DNA from: Lachnospiraceae bacterium
Lineage (GTDB): Bacteria; Bacillota; Clostridia; Lachnospirales; Lachnospiraceae
Assembly: GCA_022799355.1 (NCBI GenBank)
Contig: JAAWOG010000016.1
Span: 1-59,234, forward strand
Reading direction: 5' to 3'
DNA length: 59,234 nt
Positions 24,204-33,032 of the stretch are shown here, in pieces; positions within the stretch are counted from its first letter, which is position 1, and the number at the start of each line of letters is the position of its first letter. The position numbers and the translations under genes are program-made. The notes beneath the pieces are model-generated. The model was given only the letters and a program-made list of their open reading frames with translations. It was not told the origin of the DNA and searched no databases.

Positions 24204-25876
24204 AGATAAAAGAGGCAAATGAAAATGCGAAGATCAAACAGGCATATACAAACGCTGTTCCTGATATCTGCGATGTGATCCTCTCTGAATGCGGACAGGA
24301 GAAAGGGAAGGTGATCATAATGACGGAAACAGGGAAAAAGAAAAATACTGTGAAATATATGATGGCAGCGGCGGGACTGGTTCTGATGTTGGGAGCGGGA
24401 ACACTGATCACGAATATCTACCGGCTGAACTTCGCGGTAGCATCCACCGTATCACTGGATGTAAATCCGAGTATTCAGATCACGGTGAATGAGAAGGAAC
24501 AGGTGCTGGATGTTAAGGCTTTGAATAAAGACGGCGGGATCGTGGTCGGAGACATGGATTTCAAGGGAAGCGATATTGAGGTGACAATGAATGCCCTGAT
24601 CGGTTCCATGCTGCGGAAGGGGTATCTGAATGAACTTGCAAACTCCATTTTGATCAGCGTGGATAACAACGATCCGGCTAAGGGAGAAATGCTGCAGGAA
24701 AAACTGACGGAAAAGGTGAATGAACTGTTGGAATCCGACGGATTTTTCGGGGCGGTGCTGGGACAGACGATTACGGAGAGCGGCGATTTGCAGCAGCTTG
24801 CGGACCAGTACGGCATCACGCAGGGGAAGGCGCAGCTTATTCAGCAGATACTGGAGGGCACCACGGGACATACTTTTGAGGAACTGGCGCCGCTCTCCAT
24901 CAATGAACTGAACCTGATTATTTCCACAGGGCGTTCGGAGGTGGAAAAGGTTTCTTCCCTGGGCAATGCCAGCGACAAGGCTTATATCGGGGAGGAGAAG
25001 GCGAAGGAGACAGCTTTTCAGCACGCGGGCGTATCGGCACAGGATATTGTCTATTACGAGATGGATATGGACCTGGAGAAGGGCGTGATGGTCTATGAGA
25101 TAGAGTTCAAGTGCGGCGGCTTTGAGTATGAGTATGACATCGATGCCCGGACAGGGAAGATTGTGAAAAATAAGAAAGAGATTGACGATGATATGCCGGC
25201 GGGAGCGCAGAAACCCGCATCAGGGGCGGATTCGGGAGCAGGCGCTAAGGCACCGGGAACGGATTCTTCCGGGGCAGGCTCATCAGGGAGCGGCACACAA
25301 TCCTCTGCGGGGAATACGGGAACATCCAATCATACCGGGCAGAACAATACCGGAAGCACAGGCGGCAGCGGATCAGGCGCGCCTTTGGCGGGAGCAGACC
25401 AGACAGCCTCCGGGATCATCACACTGGAACAGGCAAAGGAGATCGCCTTAAATCATGCGGGACAGTCGGCATCTGCCGTATATTTTGACAAACTGGAACT
25501 GGACCATGATGACGGAAAACAGAAGTATGAGATCGAGTTTATCAGTGGAAATACGGAATATGAGTATGATATAGACGCAGTGACAGGCGCGGTCCTCAAA
25601 TATGACTGGGATTATGACGATGACCATAACCATGCGGTGGCAGGAGGCGGCGCAGGGGCGGCATCCGCAGCAATCACTTCGGATCAGGCAAAGGAGATCG
25701 CATTAAATCACGCCGGACAGTCGGCATCCTCCGTATACTTTGATAAGGTAGAACTGGATTATGACGATGGAGTGCAGAAATACGAGATTGAGTTTGTCAG
25801 CGGAAATATGGAATATGAGTACGAGATAGATGCGGCGACCGGAGCAATCCTTAAGTACGAGTGGGATGAGGACTGA
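24200..25876 (+). CDS. RsgI-like membrane anti-sigma factor with three PepSY domains
   Basis: The 558-residue product has about 50 cytoplasmic residues and one membrane helix (about 53-72). An RsgI-like domain follows (STVSLDVNPSIQITVNEKEQV, 88-240), then three PepSY-type domains. The second and third (from about 410 and 495) are nearly identical and separated by Gly/Ser-rich linkers; the first (about 265-325) is more divergent. Such proteins hold their sigma factor at the membrane until an outside signal arrives. The start at ATG 24200 is inside the sigma gene after GGAGGAG. Linker residues 335-405 are rich in Gly, Ser, Thr and Ala. Confidence 0.85.
   Translation: MKIKEANENAKIKQAYTNAVPDICDVILSECGQEKGKVIIMTETGKKKNTVKYMMAAAGLVLMLGAGTLITNIYRLNFAVASTVSLDVNPSIQITVNEKEQVLDVKALNKDGGIVVGDMDFKGSDIEVTMNALIGSMLRKGYLNELANSILISVDNNDPAKGEMLQEKLTEKVNELLESDGFFGAVLGQTITESGDLQQLADQYGITQGKAQLIQQILEGTTGHTFEELAPLSINELNLIISTGRSEVEKVSSLGNASDKAYIGEEKAKETAFQHAGVSAQDIVYYEMDMDLEKGVMVYEIEFKCGGFEYEYDIDARTGKIVKNKKEIDDDMPAGAQKPASGADSGAGAKAPGTDSSGAGSSGSGTQSSAGNTGTSNHTGQNNTGSTGGSGSGAPLAGADQTASGIITLEQAKEIALNHAGQSASAVYFDKLELDHDDGKQKYEIEFISGNTEYEYDIDAVTGAVLKYDWDYDDDHNHAVAGGGAGAASAAITSDQAKEIALNHAGQSASSVYFDKVELDYDDGVQKYEIEFVSGNMEYEYEIDAATGAILKYEWDED
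25430..25864 (+). repeat. Near-identical duplication of a PepSY domain
   Basis: Two copies of about 175 bases, beginning CAGGCAAAGGAGATCGC at 25430 and 25685, are offset by 255 bases and nearly the same apart from scattered third-position changes. This is a recent in-frame tandem duplication inside the anti-sigma gene. Confidence 0.85.
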
Positions 25877-25890
25877 TATACGATATAAAA

Positions 25891-25924
25891 TTTGCGGCAG
25901 TTCGGATTTGCGGACTGCCGCAAA
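25891..25924 (+). terminator. Strong inverted repeat, probable terminator
   Basis: The arms TTTGCGGCAGT and ACTGCCGCAAA form an 11-bp stem with a 12-base loop, 15 bases after the anti-sigma stop. The T run is weak (AAATTTG), so termination may be partial. Confidence 0.55.
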
Positions 25925-25972
25925 AATTTGCCGCAAAAAGGGAATGTCATAAATTTTTGTTGGTATTATATC

Positions 25973-26001
25973 TTGTCTGTTGTGGAAAATAAAGGTATAC
26001 T
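25973..26001 (+). promoter_or_regulatory. Promoter for pta
   Basis: TTGTCT (25973-25978) and TATACT (25996-26001) are 17 bases apart. The start codon of pta lies 68 bases further on. Confidence 0.6.
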
Positions 26002-26068
26002 GAAAGATATGGAAACAGCATTTTGAGAGGATCGATGCGGAACTAAGTATAAGGAGGTAAAAACGGGG

Positions 26069-27070
26069 ATGGCTTATATTGACAGTATCAAGGAGAAGGC
26101 AAGGAAGGACAAAAAAACGATCGTCCTGCCGGAGTCTAACGACAAAAGGACTTTGATCGCGGCGTCCCATATTCTGGAGGAGGGAATCGCAGATATTATC
26201 ATGGTCGGTGACGAGGAGAAGATCATGGACGGTGCCGGCTGGCTGGAGATTGAGCTGGACGGGGTGACGGTGGTAAATCCCGAAAACTGTGAAAAATTTG
26301 ATGCGTATGCAAATCTGCTCTATGAGACGAGAAAGTCCAAGGGCATGACGCTTGAGAAGGCGACGGAGATCCTGAAAAAAGATTATCTGACCTTCGGCGT
26401 TGTGATGGTAAAGGCAAACGATGCGGACGGCATGGTGGCGGGAGCCTGTCATGCGACGGCGGATACCCTGCGCCCTTCGCTGCAGATTCTGAAGACGGCG
26501 CCCGGTGTAAAGCTGGTATCGGGCTTTTTCATTATGGATGTGCCGAACTGCGCCTATGGAGACGGGGGGACCTTCCTGTTTGCGGACTGCGGCTTAAATC
26601 AGGATCCGACGGCGGAGGAACTGGCAGCGATTGCGGATTCTTCCGCGAGAAGTTTCCAGAATCTGGTAGGCAGCAAGCCGATCATAGCGATGTTGTCCCA
26701 TTCCACAAGAGGCAGCGCGAAACATCCGCTGGTGGACAAGGTGGTGGAAGCCACAAAGATCGCCCATGAACAGTACCCTAACCTTATGCTGGACGGCGAA
26801 CTGCAGCTTGACGCGGCGCTTGATGCGAAGGTGGCAAAGACCAAGGGGGCTCTCAGCGATGTGACGGGCAAGGCAAATGTGCTGATCTTCCCGAATCTGG
26901 ACTGCGGCAATATCGGTTATAAACTGGTGCAGAGGCTGGCAAAGGCGGAAGCTTACGGTCCCATGCTGCAGGGTATCGCGAAACCGGTGAACGATCTTTC
27001 GAGAGGCTGTTCCTGGGAGGATATCGTCGGCGTTGTGGCGCTGACCGCAGTGCAGGCGCAGATCATGTAG
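26069..27070 (+). CDS. pta: Phosphate acetyltransferase
   Basis: The 333-residue product has the full length of the short (type I) Pta and its typical segments: TIVLPESNDKRTLIAASHIL, AGACHATADTLRPSLQIL, LVSGFFIMDVP, PIIAMLSHSTRGSA and NVLIFPNLDCGNIGYKLVQR. It converts acetyl-CoA and phosphate to acetyl phosphate in the ATP-yielding acetate pathway. ackA follows in the same direction. ATG 26069 follows AAGGAGG. Confidence 0.97.
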   Translation: MAYIDSIKEKARKDKKTIVLPESNDKRTLIAASHILEEGIADIIMVGDEEKIMDGAGWLEIELDGVTVVNPENCEKFDAYANLLYETRKSKGMTLEKATEILKKDYLTFGVVMVKANDADGMVAGACHATADTLRPSLQILKTAPGVKLVSGFFIMDVPNCAYGDGGTFLFADCGLNQDPTAEELAAIADSSARSFQNLVGSKPIIAMLSHSTRGSAKHPLVDKVVEATKIAHEQYPNLMLDGELQLDAALDAKVAKTKGALSDVTGKANVLIFPNLDCGNIGYKLVQRLAKAEAYGPMLQGIAKPVNDLSRGCSWEDIVGVVALTAVQAQIM

Positions 27071-27071
27071 A

Positions 27072-27260
27072 AAATGAGAAGATATTCTAAGGCGTCAAAA
27101 GACGCCGCCTAAGAATATCTAATCTCATTTAAAAGAATGCGTGTAACGCATTCTTTGCAAGTCTGTAAGCGGGAAAGCAAGAGATTGAGAAGCAGACATT
27201 TGTTTTTTCTGGGCCGCCAACGAGCAAACGTCCGATGAAATCGGACAGGGAGCGCGCAAG
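27072..27260 (+). ncRNA. Cluster of hairpins between pta and ackA
   Basis: Several perfect or near-perfect hairpins lie in 190 bases: AAATGAGA / TCTCATTT with inner AGATATTCT / AGAATATCT (27072-27130) and GGCGTC / GACGCC at its tip; AAAGAATGCG / CGCATTCTTT (27132-27156); GTCCGAT / ATCGGAC (27230-27246); and a GCGC / GCGC stem near 27252. This may be a processing or partial termination region that sets the pta to ackA ratio, or an unrecognised repeated element. No gene is present. Confidence 0.45.
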
Positions 27261-27355
27261 CGCGGGTTTGCGGGTATATAATCTTCAAAACAAGCGGCTG
27301 TTTGCGGGTATTAGATTGCAGAAAATATAAAAATTAAGAATCGAGGTAAAAAACA

Positions 27356-28552
27356 ATGAAAATATTGGTGATAAACTGCGGTAGTTCCTCTCTGAAGTTT
27401 CAGCTTATTGATTCCGAGACCGAGGCGGTGGCTGCAAAGGGAATCTGTGAGCGGATCGGCATGGAGGGAAGCAAACTGATCTATACGCCGGCAGGAGGCG
27501 AGAAGCAGGAGACGGAAGCTCCTATGGAAGATCATAAAAAGGCGGTCTCTCTGGTGATTGATGCTTTGACGGATAAGGAGACAGGGGTGCTTTCAAGCCT
27601 TTCCGAGATCGATGCGGTAGGACACAGGCTGGTACACGGCGGGGAGAAATTTGCCTCCTCCACACTGATAAACGAGGAAGTGATCGCGGCGATCACGGAG
27701 TGCAACGATCTGGCGCCGCTTCACAATCCGGCGAATCTGATCGGTATAAATGCCTGTCAGGAACTGATGCCGGGAGTGCCTCAGGCGGGCGTGTTTGATA
27801 CGGCGTTCCATCAGACCATGCCGGAAAAAGCGTATCTGTACGGTATTCCTTACGAATACTATGAGAAGTACAGGATCAGAAGATATGGCTTCCACGGGAC
27901 GAGCCATTCCTATGTGTCAAAGAGAGCGGCGAAGATGCTTGGGAAGGCTTATGAAGAGGCAAAGATCATTGTCTGCCATTTAGGGAACGGTGCCTCCGTG
28001 TCTGCGGTGAAAAATGGAAAATGTGTGGATACGTCCATGGGGCTTACGCCTTTGGAGGGCTTGATGATGGGGACAAGGTCCGGGGATATCGATCCCGCCA
28101 TTATAGAATTTCTTGCCCATAAAGAGGGAAAAAGTATCGATGAGGTGATGTCGGTTCTGAATAAAAAGTCCGGTATGTATGGGCTTTCAGGCTATCTTTC
28201 TTCGGATTCAAGAGATCTCCATGCCGCCTCTGATGAAGGAAAACCGGAAGGGATCAGGACCATAAAAACTTACTGTTACCGGGTGGCAAAATATATCGGT
28301 GCTTATGTGGCGGCGATGAACGGTGTGGATGCCATCTGCTTTACGGCAGGCATCGGTGAAAACTCTCCTGAGACAAGAGAGGAGGTCTGTGAGTATCTGG
28401 GCTATCTCGGAATCGCCGTTGATGCTGAGCAGAATAAAAAGCGCGGAGAGGATGTGGTGATCTCCACTGCGGACAGCAGGGTGAAGGTTATGGTGATCCC
28501 CACCAATGAAGAACTGGCAATCGCAAGAGAGACGGCGGCGCTGGTAAAATAG
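27356..28552 (+). CDS. ackA: Acetate kinase
   Basis: The 398-residue product has all main motifs of the family: ILVINCGSSSLKFQL, GHRLVHGG, HNPANLIGI, RRYGFHGTSHSYVS, CHLGNGASVSAV, GLMMGTRSGDIDPAI and FTAGIGENS. It turns acetyl phosphate and ADP into acetate and ATP. A GAGG precedes ATG 27356. It follows pta after a hairpin-rich 285-base gap. Confidence 0.97.
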   Translation: MKILVINCGSSSLKFQLIDSETEAVAAKGICERIGMEGSKLIYTPAGGEKQETEAPMEDHKKAVSLVIDALTDKETGVLSSLSEIDAVGHRLVHGGEKFASSTLINEEVIAAITECNDLAPLHNPANLIGINACQELMPGVPQAGVFDTAFHQTMPEKAYLYGIPYEYYEKYRIRRYGFHGTSHSYVSKRAAKMLGKAYEEAKIIVCHLGNGASVSAVKNGKCVDTSMGLTPLEGLMMGTRSGDIDPAIIEFLAHKEGKSIDEVMSVLNKKSGMYGLSGYLSSDSRDLHAASDEGKPEGIRTIKTYCYRVAKYIGAYVAAMNGVDAICFTAGIGENSPETREEVCEYLGYLGIAVDAEQNKKRGEDVVISTADSRVKVMVIPTNEELAIARETAALVK

Positions 28553-28586
28553 TATGTCCGGTATGCAAATTTTGCCAGAAAACCGG

Positions 28587-28615
28587 TTGACAAACAGATA
28601 TGCAGCAGGTATAAT
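28587..28615 (+). promoter_or_regulatory. Consensus promoter for DUF177-rpmF
   Basis: A perfect TTGACA (28587-28592) and a perfect TATAAT (28610-28615) are spaced 17 bases apart. This is the strongest promoter in the window and fits a ribosomal protein operon. Confidence 0.9.
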
Positions 28616-28642
28616 GATTAAGTGCGTGTATAGGAGTTTTCT

Positions 28643-29164
28643 ATGTTAGTGAATTTAACGGAACTGTTTGCTTCGCAGCTCGGGCATAAAGAAAAAAGAG
28701 AGATTATGCCGGAGATGGAAGTGTTTCAAAGCGGTACGGAAAGTTTTCGGATATTGCATAAAACACCTGTTAATTTTACCTTCACAAATCTTGCTTCCGG
28801 TAAGGTTCGAGTGGAGGGAGAGGCGGAAGTTGTACTTTTGATGCAGTGCAGCAGATGCCTGAAGGATGTGGAGCAGGAGATAAAGCTTTCTTTTGAACTG
28901 GATGTGGTATCGCCGGAGGTTCCGTCTGAATATGCTGATGGCGAGGCCTTTATGGAAGGGTACGGCCTGAACGTGGAAAGCCTGCTAGACAACGAAATAT
29001 TAATGAGCCTGCCGACCAAGGTTTTATGCAGACCGGACTGCAAAGGAATTTGCAGGGTGTGCGGAAAGGATCTGAACTTGGGAGAATGTGGATGCGATAC
29101 CTTCGTTCCTGACCCCAGGATGGCGGCGATAAAGGATATCTTTAACGCGAATAAGGAGGTGTAA
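28643..29164 (+). CDS. DUF177 (YceD-like) protein
   Basis: The 173-residue product matches the DUF177 family by its position directly before rpmF and by its C-terminal cysteine pattern: CSRCLKDVEQEIKLSFELDV in the middle and CRPDCKGICRVCGKDLNLGEC near the end. It is thought to take part in 23S rRNA or 50S assembly. Three bases separate its stop from the rpmF start. Confidence 0.9.
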   Translation: MLVNLTELFASQLGHKEKREIMPEMEVFQSGTESFRILHKTPVNFTFTNLASGKVRVEGEAEVVLLMQCSRCLKDVEQEIKLSFELDVVSPEVPSEYADGEAFMEGYGLNVESLLDNEILMSLPTKVLCRPDCKGICRVCGKDLNLGECGCDTFVPDPRMAAIKDIFNANKEV

Positions 29165-29167
29165 TGT

Positions 29168-29350
29168 ATGTCTATTTGTCCCAAGAATAAATCTTCCCGT
29201 TCGAGAAGAGACAAGAGGAGAGCAAACTGGAAAATGTCTGCTCCGACTCTCGTGAAGTGCAGCAAATGCGGCGCACTGATGGTACCCCACAGAGTATGCA
29301 AGAGCTGCGGTTCTTACAACAAACGGGAAATCGTAAGTGTGGAACAGTAA
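29168..29350 (+). CDS. rpmF: 50S ribosomal protein L32
   Basis: The 60-residue product opens MSICPKNKSSRSRRDKRRA and carries the zinc-binding form CSKCGALMVPHRVCKSCG. It is the standard L32 length. GGAGGT lies before the start at 29168. It ends just before a strong terminator. Confidence 0.97.
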   Translation: MSICPKNKSSRSRRDKRRANWKMSAPTLVKCSKCGALMVPHRVCKSCGSYNKREIVSVEQ

Positions 29351-29357
29351 AAAATGG

Positions 29358-29387
29358 AAGCCTTCCGGTTATTCGGAAGGCTTTTTT
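29358..29387 (+). terminator. Terminator after rpmF
   Basis: AAGCCTTCCG / CGGAAGGCTT forms a 10-bp stem with a 6-base loop and a following T run. Confidence 0.9.
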
Positions 29388-29429
29388 ATATAACGGATAA
29401 ATATATTATATCTTAATGGAGAAATACGA

Positions 29430-31448
29430 ATGAAACGATCTAAAGATATTATTTTATATGGATTAGCATGCATCATGATTATTTTTATTGTTTCTGGAGT
29501 GTGTCTTTTTCAGCCGAAAAAAATTTTATCTGTACAGATGGCAAACAATTATGAAGAGTTGAAGTTGTTGATTGAATTTTCTGATGGGAGCGAGGAGTGG
29601 GTTGATATCTGGCAGGATGAAACGGAAACTTATTATTTTTTTCTTCCGGCAGGTGCAGATACAGGTAAAGTGACATTTGGAAATTTGAAGGATGAGGATA
29701 GTATTCTTCTGAATAATTATAATTTGAGAAAGGACGAAAATGTAGTCACTGTATTGTCTGACATGGAAATGGGACAAATTCTGGAACTGCAAATGCAGAC
29801 AAATGAAAAAATGCAGGAGCCAGTGGAAGTGTGTTTTTTAATATCCCAAAATATTGCATCTATCTTTATTGATACGGCATCCGGAACAGTTGAAAATATT
29901 CATTCAGATAAAAATATAAAAGAAAAGGGGGCTTTACGCATCATAGATTCAGGCGGGAAAAACAGCTATTCCGGTGTGATAGAGTATATAAAGACCAGGG
30001 GGAATTCCACATGGGAACTGGAAAAAAAACCATACAGGATAAAATTGGAGAAAGAAGCCTCATTATTGGATATGCCTTCAGCTAAACAATGGATTTTGCT
30101 GGCAAATGCAATTGATGATACATTAATTAAAAATGAAATAGTATTTCGTTATGCAGAAAAGTATACTTCTATACCTTCCATTAGGGGACAATATATAGAT
30201 CTCTATCTTAATAATATGTATGTGGGAAACTATTATCTTTGTGAAAAAGTTGAAGTGGGTAAAAACAGATTAAATATTTTTGATTTAGAAAAGGCTACGG
30301 AATCGGCAAATAATGATAGAGTTTATGATAAAGCGGTACCTTATATATCAGAAGATGGTAAAATAAAAGCAACAGCAGGGCTGACGAATCCTGTAGATAT
30401 TTCAGGGGGGTTTCTGGTAGAATATATTTCGGATAGGGAATATAAAGTGGCAGAGAATGCATTTATGACAAACGGCAATCGTCACTTTGCGGTGATTAGT
30501 CCGTCAAAAGGAACGGTAGAACAAATAGAATATATTTGTGGACTATTTAATGAGATGGAAACAGCGATGGAACAGGAAGATGGTATAAACCCAATAACGG
30601 GAAAGCATTTTTCCGAGTATATGGATATAGATTCCTGGGCATCTAAATATGTAATGGAAGAAGTATTTCATGATCCGGATGCGGCAATAGCAAGTATGTT
30701 TTTTTATAAAGATTGTGATGGAAAAGATCCATTAATTTACTGCGGGCCAATGTGGGATTATGATCGTGCGTTAGGAAGCTATGGGTTAAATAATTATATA
30801 GTGGATGACGCTAAAAAGGCAGGGGGTTATGGTATTTATGTGGATCTGATGATGAAGCATAAAGAAGTTTCATCTTTGGTTTATAAAAAATTTAAGGAAG
30901 AAATGGTACCTTATGTCAATTACAAAGCAAAAAGTGATATATATGAACTAAGCCTGAAACTGGATGCCTCCGCAGAAATGGATGATATCAGATGGCCTGG
31001 AGTTCATGGTTATTATAAAGAGAGAATTGCAAGTACGGAATATCTTTCTTGTTTTTTAGAAGAGAAAGTTCGTTACTTGGAAGATGTATGGCTTGGAAAA
31101 GATGATTATTGCACAGTTGATTTTTTAGATTATTACGGAAATATATATGCATCATATAAAGTAAAATATGGCGAACGACTTCAGGAGACACCAATAATAT
31201 CTTCTTATGAAGCAATATTTGCAGGATGGTATATAAGAGGAGAGGATATACCATATATTTCCGGGCTGCCGGTTTTGTCGGATGTTACATATGAATCTCG
31301 CTGGATTGGGATGGATATTTTAATACAAAATGGGCTTGGAGCTTCAGAAACAGAATTGTATCAGGTAGATCCTGAGATATTGGAAAATATGGCAGATATG
31401 CTGCGAAAAACACAGGAGCAGGCAGAAAGCAATCGGGGAGACAATTGA
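29430..31448 (+). CDS. CotH-like protein kinase, membrane-anchored
   Basis: The 672-residue product has an N-terminal membrane helix (about 7-27) and a small beta-rich domain. The CotH core follows, with YIKTRGNSTWELEKKPYRIK, WILLANAIDDTLIKNE, GQYIDLYLNNMYVGNYYLC and CGPMWDYDRALGSYG. CotH proteins are atypical kinases that phosphorylate extracytoplasmic or spore-coat proteins. A C-terminal beta domain follows (residues 560-672). Two genes, VTC-like and DUF4956, follow directly, so the protein probably works with them. The whole three-gene block is AT-richer than its surroundings. Confidence 0.85.
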   Translation: MKRSKDIILYGLACIMIIFIVSGVCLFQPKKILSVQMANNYEELKLLIEFSDGSEEWVDIWQDETETYYFFLPAGADTGKVTFGNLKDEDSILLNNYNLRKDENVVTVLSDMEMGQILELQMQTNEKMQEPVEVCFLISQNIASIFIDTASGTVENIHSDKNIKEKGALRIIDSGGKNSYSGVIEYIKTRGNSTWELEKKPYRIKLEKEASLLDMPSAKQWILLANAIDDTLIKNEIVFRYAEKYTSIPSIRGQYIDLYLNNMYVGNYYLCEKVEVGKNRLNIFDLEKATESANNDRVYDKAVPYISEDGKIKATAGLTNPVDISGGFLVEYISDREYKVAENAFMTNGNRHFAVISPSKGTVEQIEYICGLFNEMETAMEQEDGINPITGKHFSEYMDIDSWASKYVMEEVFHDPDAAIASMFFYKDCDGKDPLIYCGPMWDYDRALGSYGLNNYIVDDAKKAGGYGIYVDLMMKHKEVSSLVYKKFKEEMVPYVNYKAKSDIYELSLKLDASAEMDDIRWPGVHGYYKERIASTEYLSCFLEEKVRYLEDVWLGKDDYCTVDFLDYYGNIYASYKVKYGERLQETPIISSYEAIFAGWYIRGEDIPYISGLPVLSDVTYESRWIGMDILIQNGLGASETELYQVDPEILENMADMLRKTQEQAESNRGDN

Positions 31449-31450
31449 AG

Positions 31451-32140
31451 ATGAACACATCAAAATATCGCCATGAATTGAAATTTCTTTGCAGTGAAAT
31501 AAGTCTGCGAATGATTGAGAAGCGCCTTAAATATTTATGCCCTTTGGATAAGAATGTTGGTGAGGATGGAAAGTATATTGTTAGAAGTTTGTATTTTGAT
31601 ACTTATAATGATCGCTATTTTTATGAAAATGAAGCAGGAGTTGATGGCAGGAATAAGTATCGCATCAGGTTGTACAACGGCAATAAAAATGCTGTTTTTC
31701 TGGAAGCAAAAGAGTCTTTGCACGGACTGAAAAGGAAGGAAACATGCTGTATAACTACGGAGCAGGGGAATCAATTAATGAAAAGGCTGCCGGTAACAAA
31801 TGTAAGGGAAGATCAAAAACTTTTAAAAAGATTTCTAATGGAAAAAAGTATGGATCTGTTAGAGCCAAAAGTAATTGTAGAATATAGCAGGACTCCCTAT
31901 ATTTTTAAGACAGGAAATGTTAGGATTACCTTTGACAGATTTATCAGGTCTTCGTTTAAAGTATTAGAATTTTTGTCACCCAATATATCAGGTAGAAATA
32001 TTTTAAAGGAAGGAATGCATGTGCTCGAAGTAAAGTATGATGAAGGTATACCAGGAGCAGTAAAAGATATGATAATAGCTGAAGAACAATTACAACAGAT
32101 TAGTTTTTCCAAATATTCACTTTGCCGAAAAATTAAATAG
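31451..32140 (+). CDS. VTC-domain protein (polyphosphate polymerase-like)
   Basis: The product of about 229 residues has the VTC fold elements: YRHELKFLC at the start, VRSLYFDTYNDRYFYENEAG, KYRIRLYNG, FLEAKES, KVIVEYSRTPYIF, VRITFDRFIRSS and VLEVKYDEGIP. Basic and acidic residues line a tunnel in this superfamily, which makes or cleaves polyphosphate-like substrates. The start ATG 31451 follows GGGGAG with a spacing of 10; the TTG at 31445 is too close. It lies between the CotH-like gene and the DUF4956 gene. Confidence 0.8.
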   Translation: MNTSKYRHELKFLCSEISLRMIEKRLKYLCPLDKNVGEDGKYIVRSLYFDTYNDRYFYENEAGVDGRNKYRIRLYNGNKNAVFLEAKESLHGLKRKETCCITTEQGNQLMKRLPVTNVREDQKLLKRFLMEKSMDLLEPKVIVEYSRTPYIFKTGNVRITFDRFIRSSFKVLEFLSPNISGRNILKEGMHVLEVKYDEGIPGAVKDMIIAEEQLQQISFSKYSLCRKIK

Positions 32141-32163
32141 TAGATTACTATGGAGGATGTATC

Positions 32164-32835
32164 ATGGGTATTCAGGATGTAATGAAAAAATCATTTTTAG
32201 AAGGTTTCCAAAACACGGAAATATCAGTTAAAACACTTGTATTTTTGCTGATAGCTGCAGGGCTTTTAGGAATTTATATTTTTTTTGTCTATCGAATTGT
32301 AACCAGTAATACATTTTACTCAAAAAGTTTTAATGTATCATTGATTTTGATGTGTGTTATAACAACATCTATAATTATAACAATACAAAGTAGTGTTGTG
32401 GTATCATTGGGAATGGTGGGAGCGCTTTCTATTGTGAGATTTAGAACGGCAGTGAAAGATCCGCTAGATTTGATATTTATGTTTTGGAGCATCAGCGTAG
32501 GAATAATATGTGGTGCCGGAATGTTGGGGTTAGCGATAATATTATGTGTTGGATCTACAATACTGGTACTTATATTTTATTATTTTCCGGAGACAAGGCC
32601 ATCGATGATTTTGGCTGTCAGTGCGGCAGATAATGATTGTGCCGAAGAAATTTATACAATTATTAAAAAATATGATAAACATTATATTGTTAAATCTCGA
32701 AATCTTTCAAAAGATTGTGTGGAGTTTTTGTTGGAAATACGATTGAAAGATCGTGAAGAATTGTTAAGAGATCTTAGTCAGGTAAAGGCGATTATTAGTG
32801 TTTCATTGATATCTAATAAGGGAGAAGTGATTTAA
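32164..32835 (+). CDS. DUF4956 membrane protein
   Basis: The 223-residue product has about four membrane helices (24-44, 58-78, 80-105 and 117-145) and a C-terminal cytoplasmic domain of about 75 residues that looks like a ferredoxin-like beta-alpha fold. The pattern VSLGMVGALSIVRFRTAVKD at the end of a helix is the family hallmark. It follows the VTC-like gene after GGAGGATG. Families of this type often stand beside VTC and CotH genes, which supports a joint function, here perhaps to export or insert the product. Confidence 0.8.
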   Translation: MGIQDVMKKSFLEGFQNTEISVKTLVFLLIAAGLLGIYIFFVYRIVTSNTFYSKSFNVSLILMCVITTSIIITIQSSVVVSLGMVGALSIVRFRTAVKDPLDLIFMFWSISVGIICGAGMLGLAIILCVGSTILVLIFYYFPETRPSMILAVSAADNDCAEEIYTIIKKYDKHYIVKSRNLSKDCVEFLLEIRLKDREELLRDLSQVKAIISVSLISNKGEVI

Positions 32836-33032
32836 TATCATTGTGTGACGTGGATTTCTGCTTGAAATAGTTTTCTATTTTTTATAAATATTAAACTTTT
32901 ATGAAGCGGAGTTTAATATTTATGGTATATGGTTGAAGTTGTTTCCTTAAAAAGTTAGTATGTATTTGGCTGATATTTCCACAGTTTGAAAATTTGATTT
33001 CTTATTATGCATGTTATGAGAGGAAATAATAT

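Noticed and set aside
24452-25024. Minus-strand frame of 190 codons inside the anti-sigma gene
   Set aside because: It is an antisense shadow, without ribosome binding site or domain.
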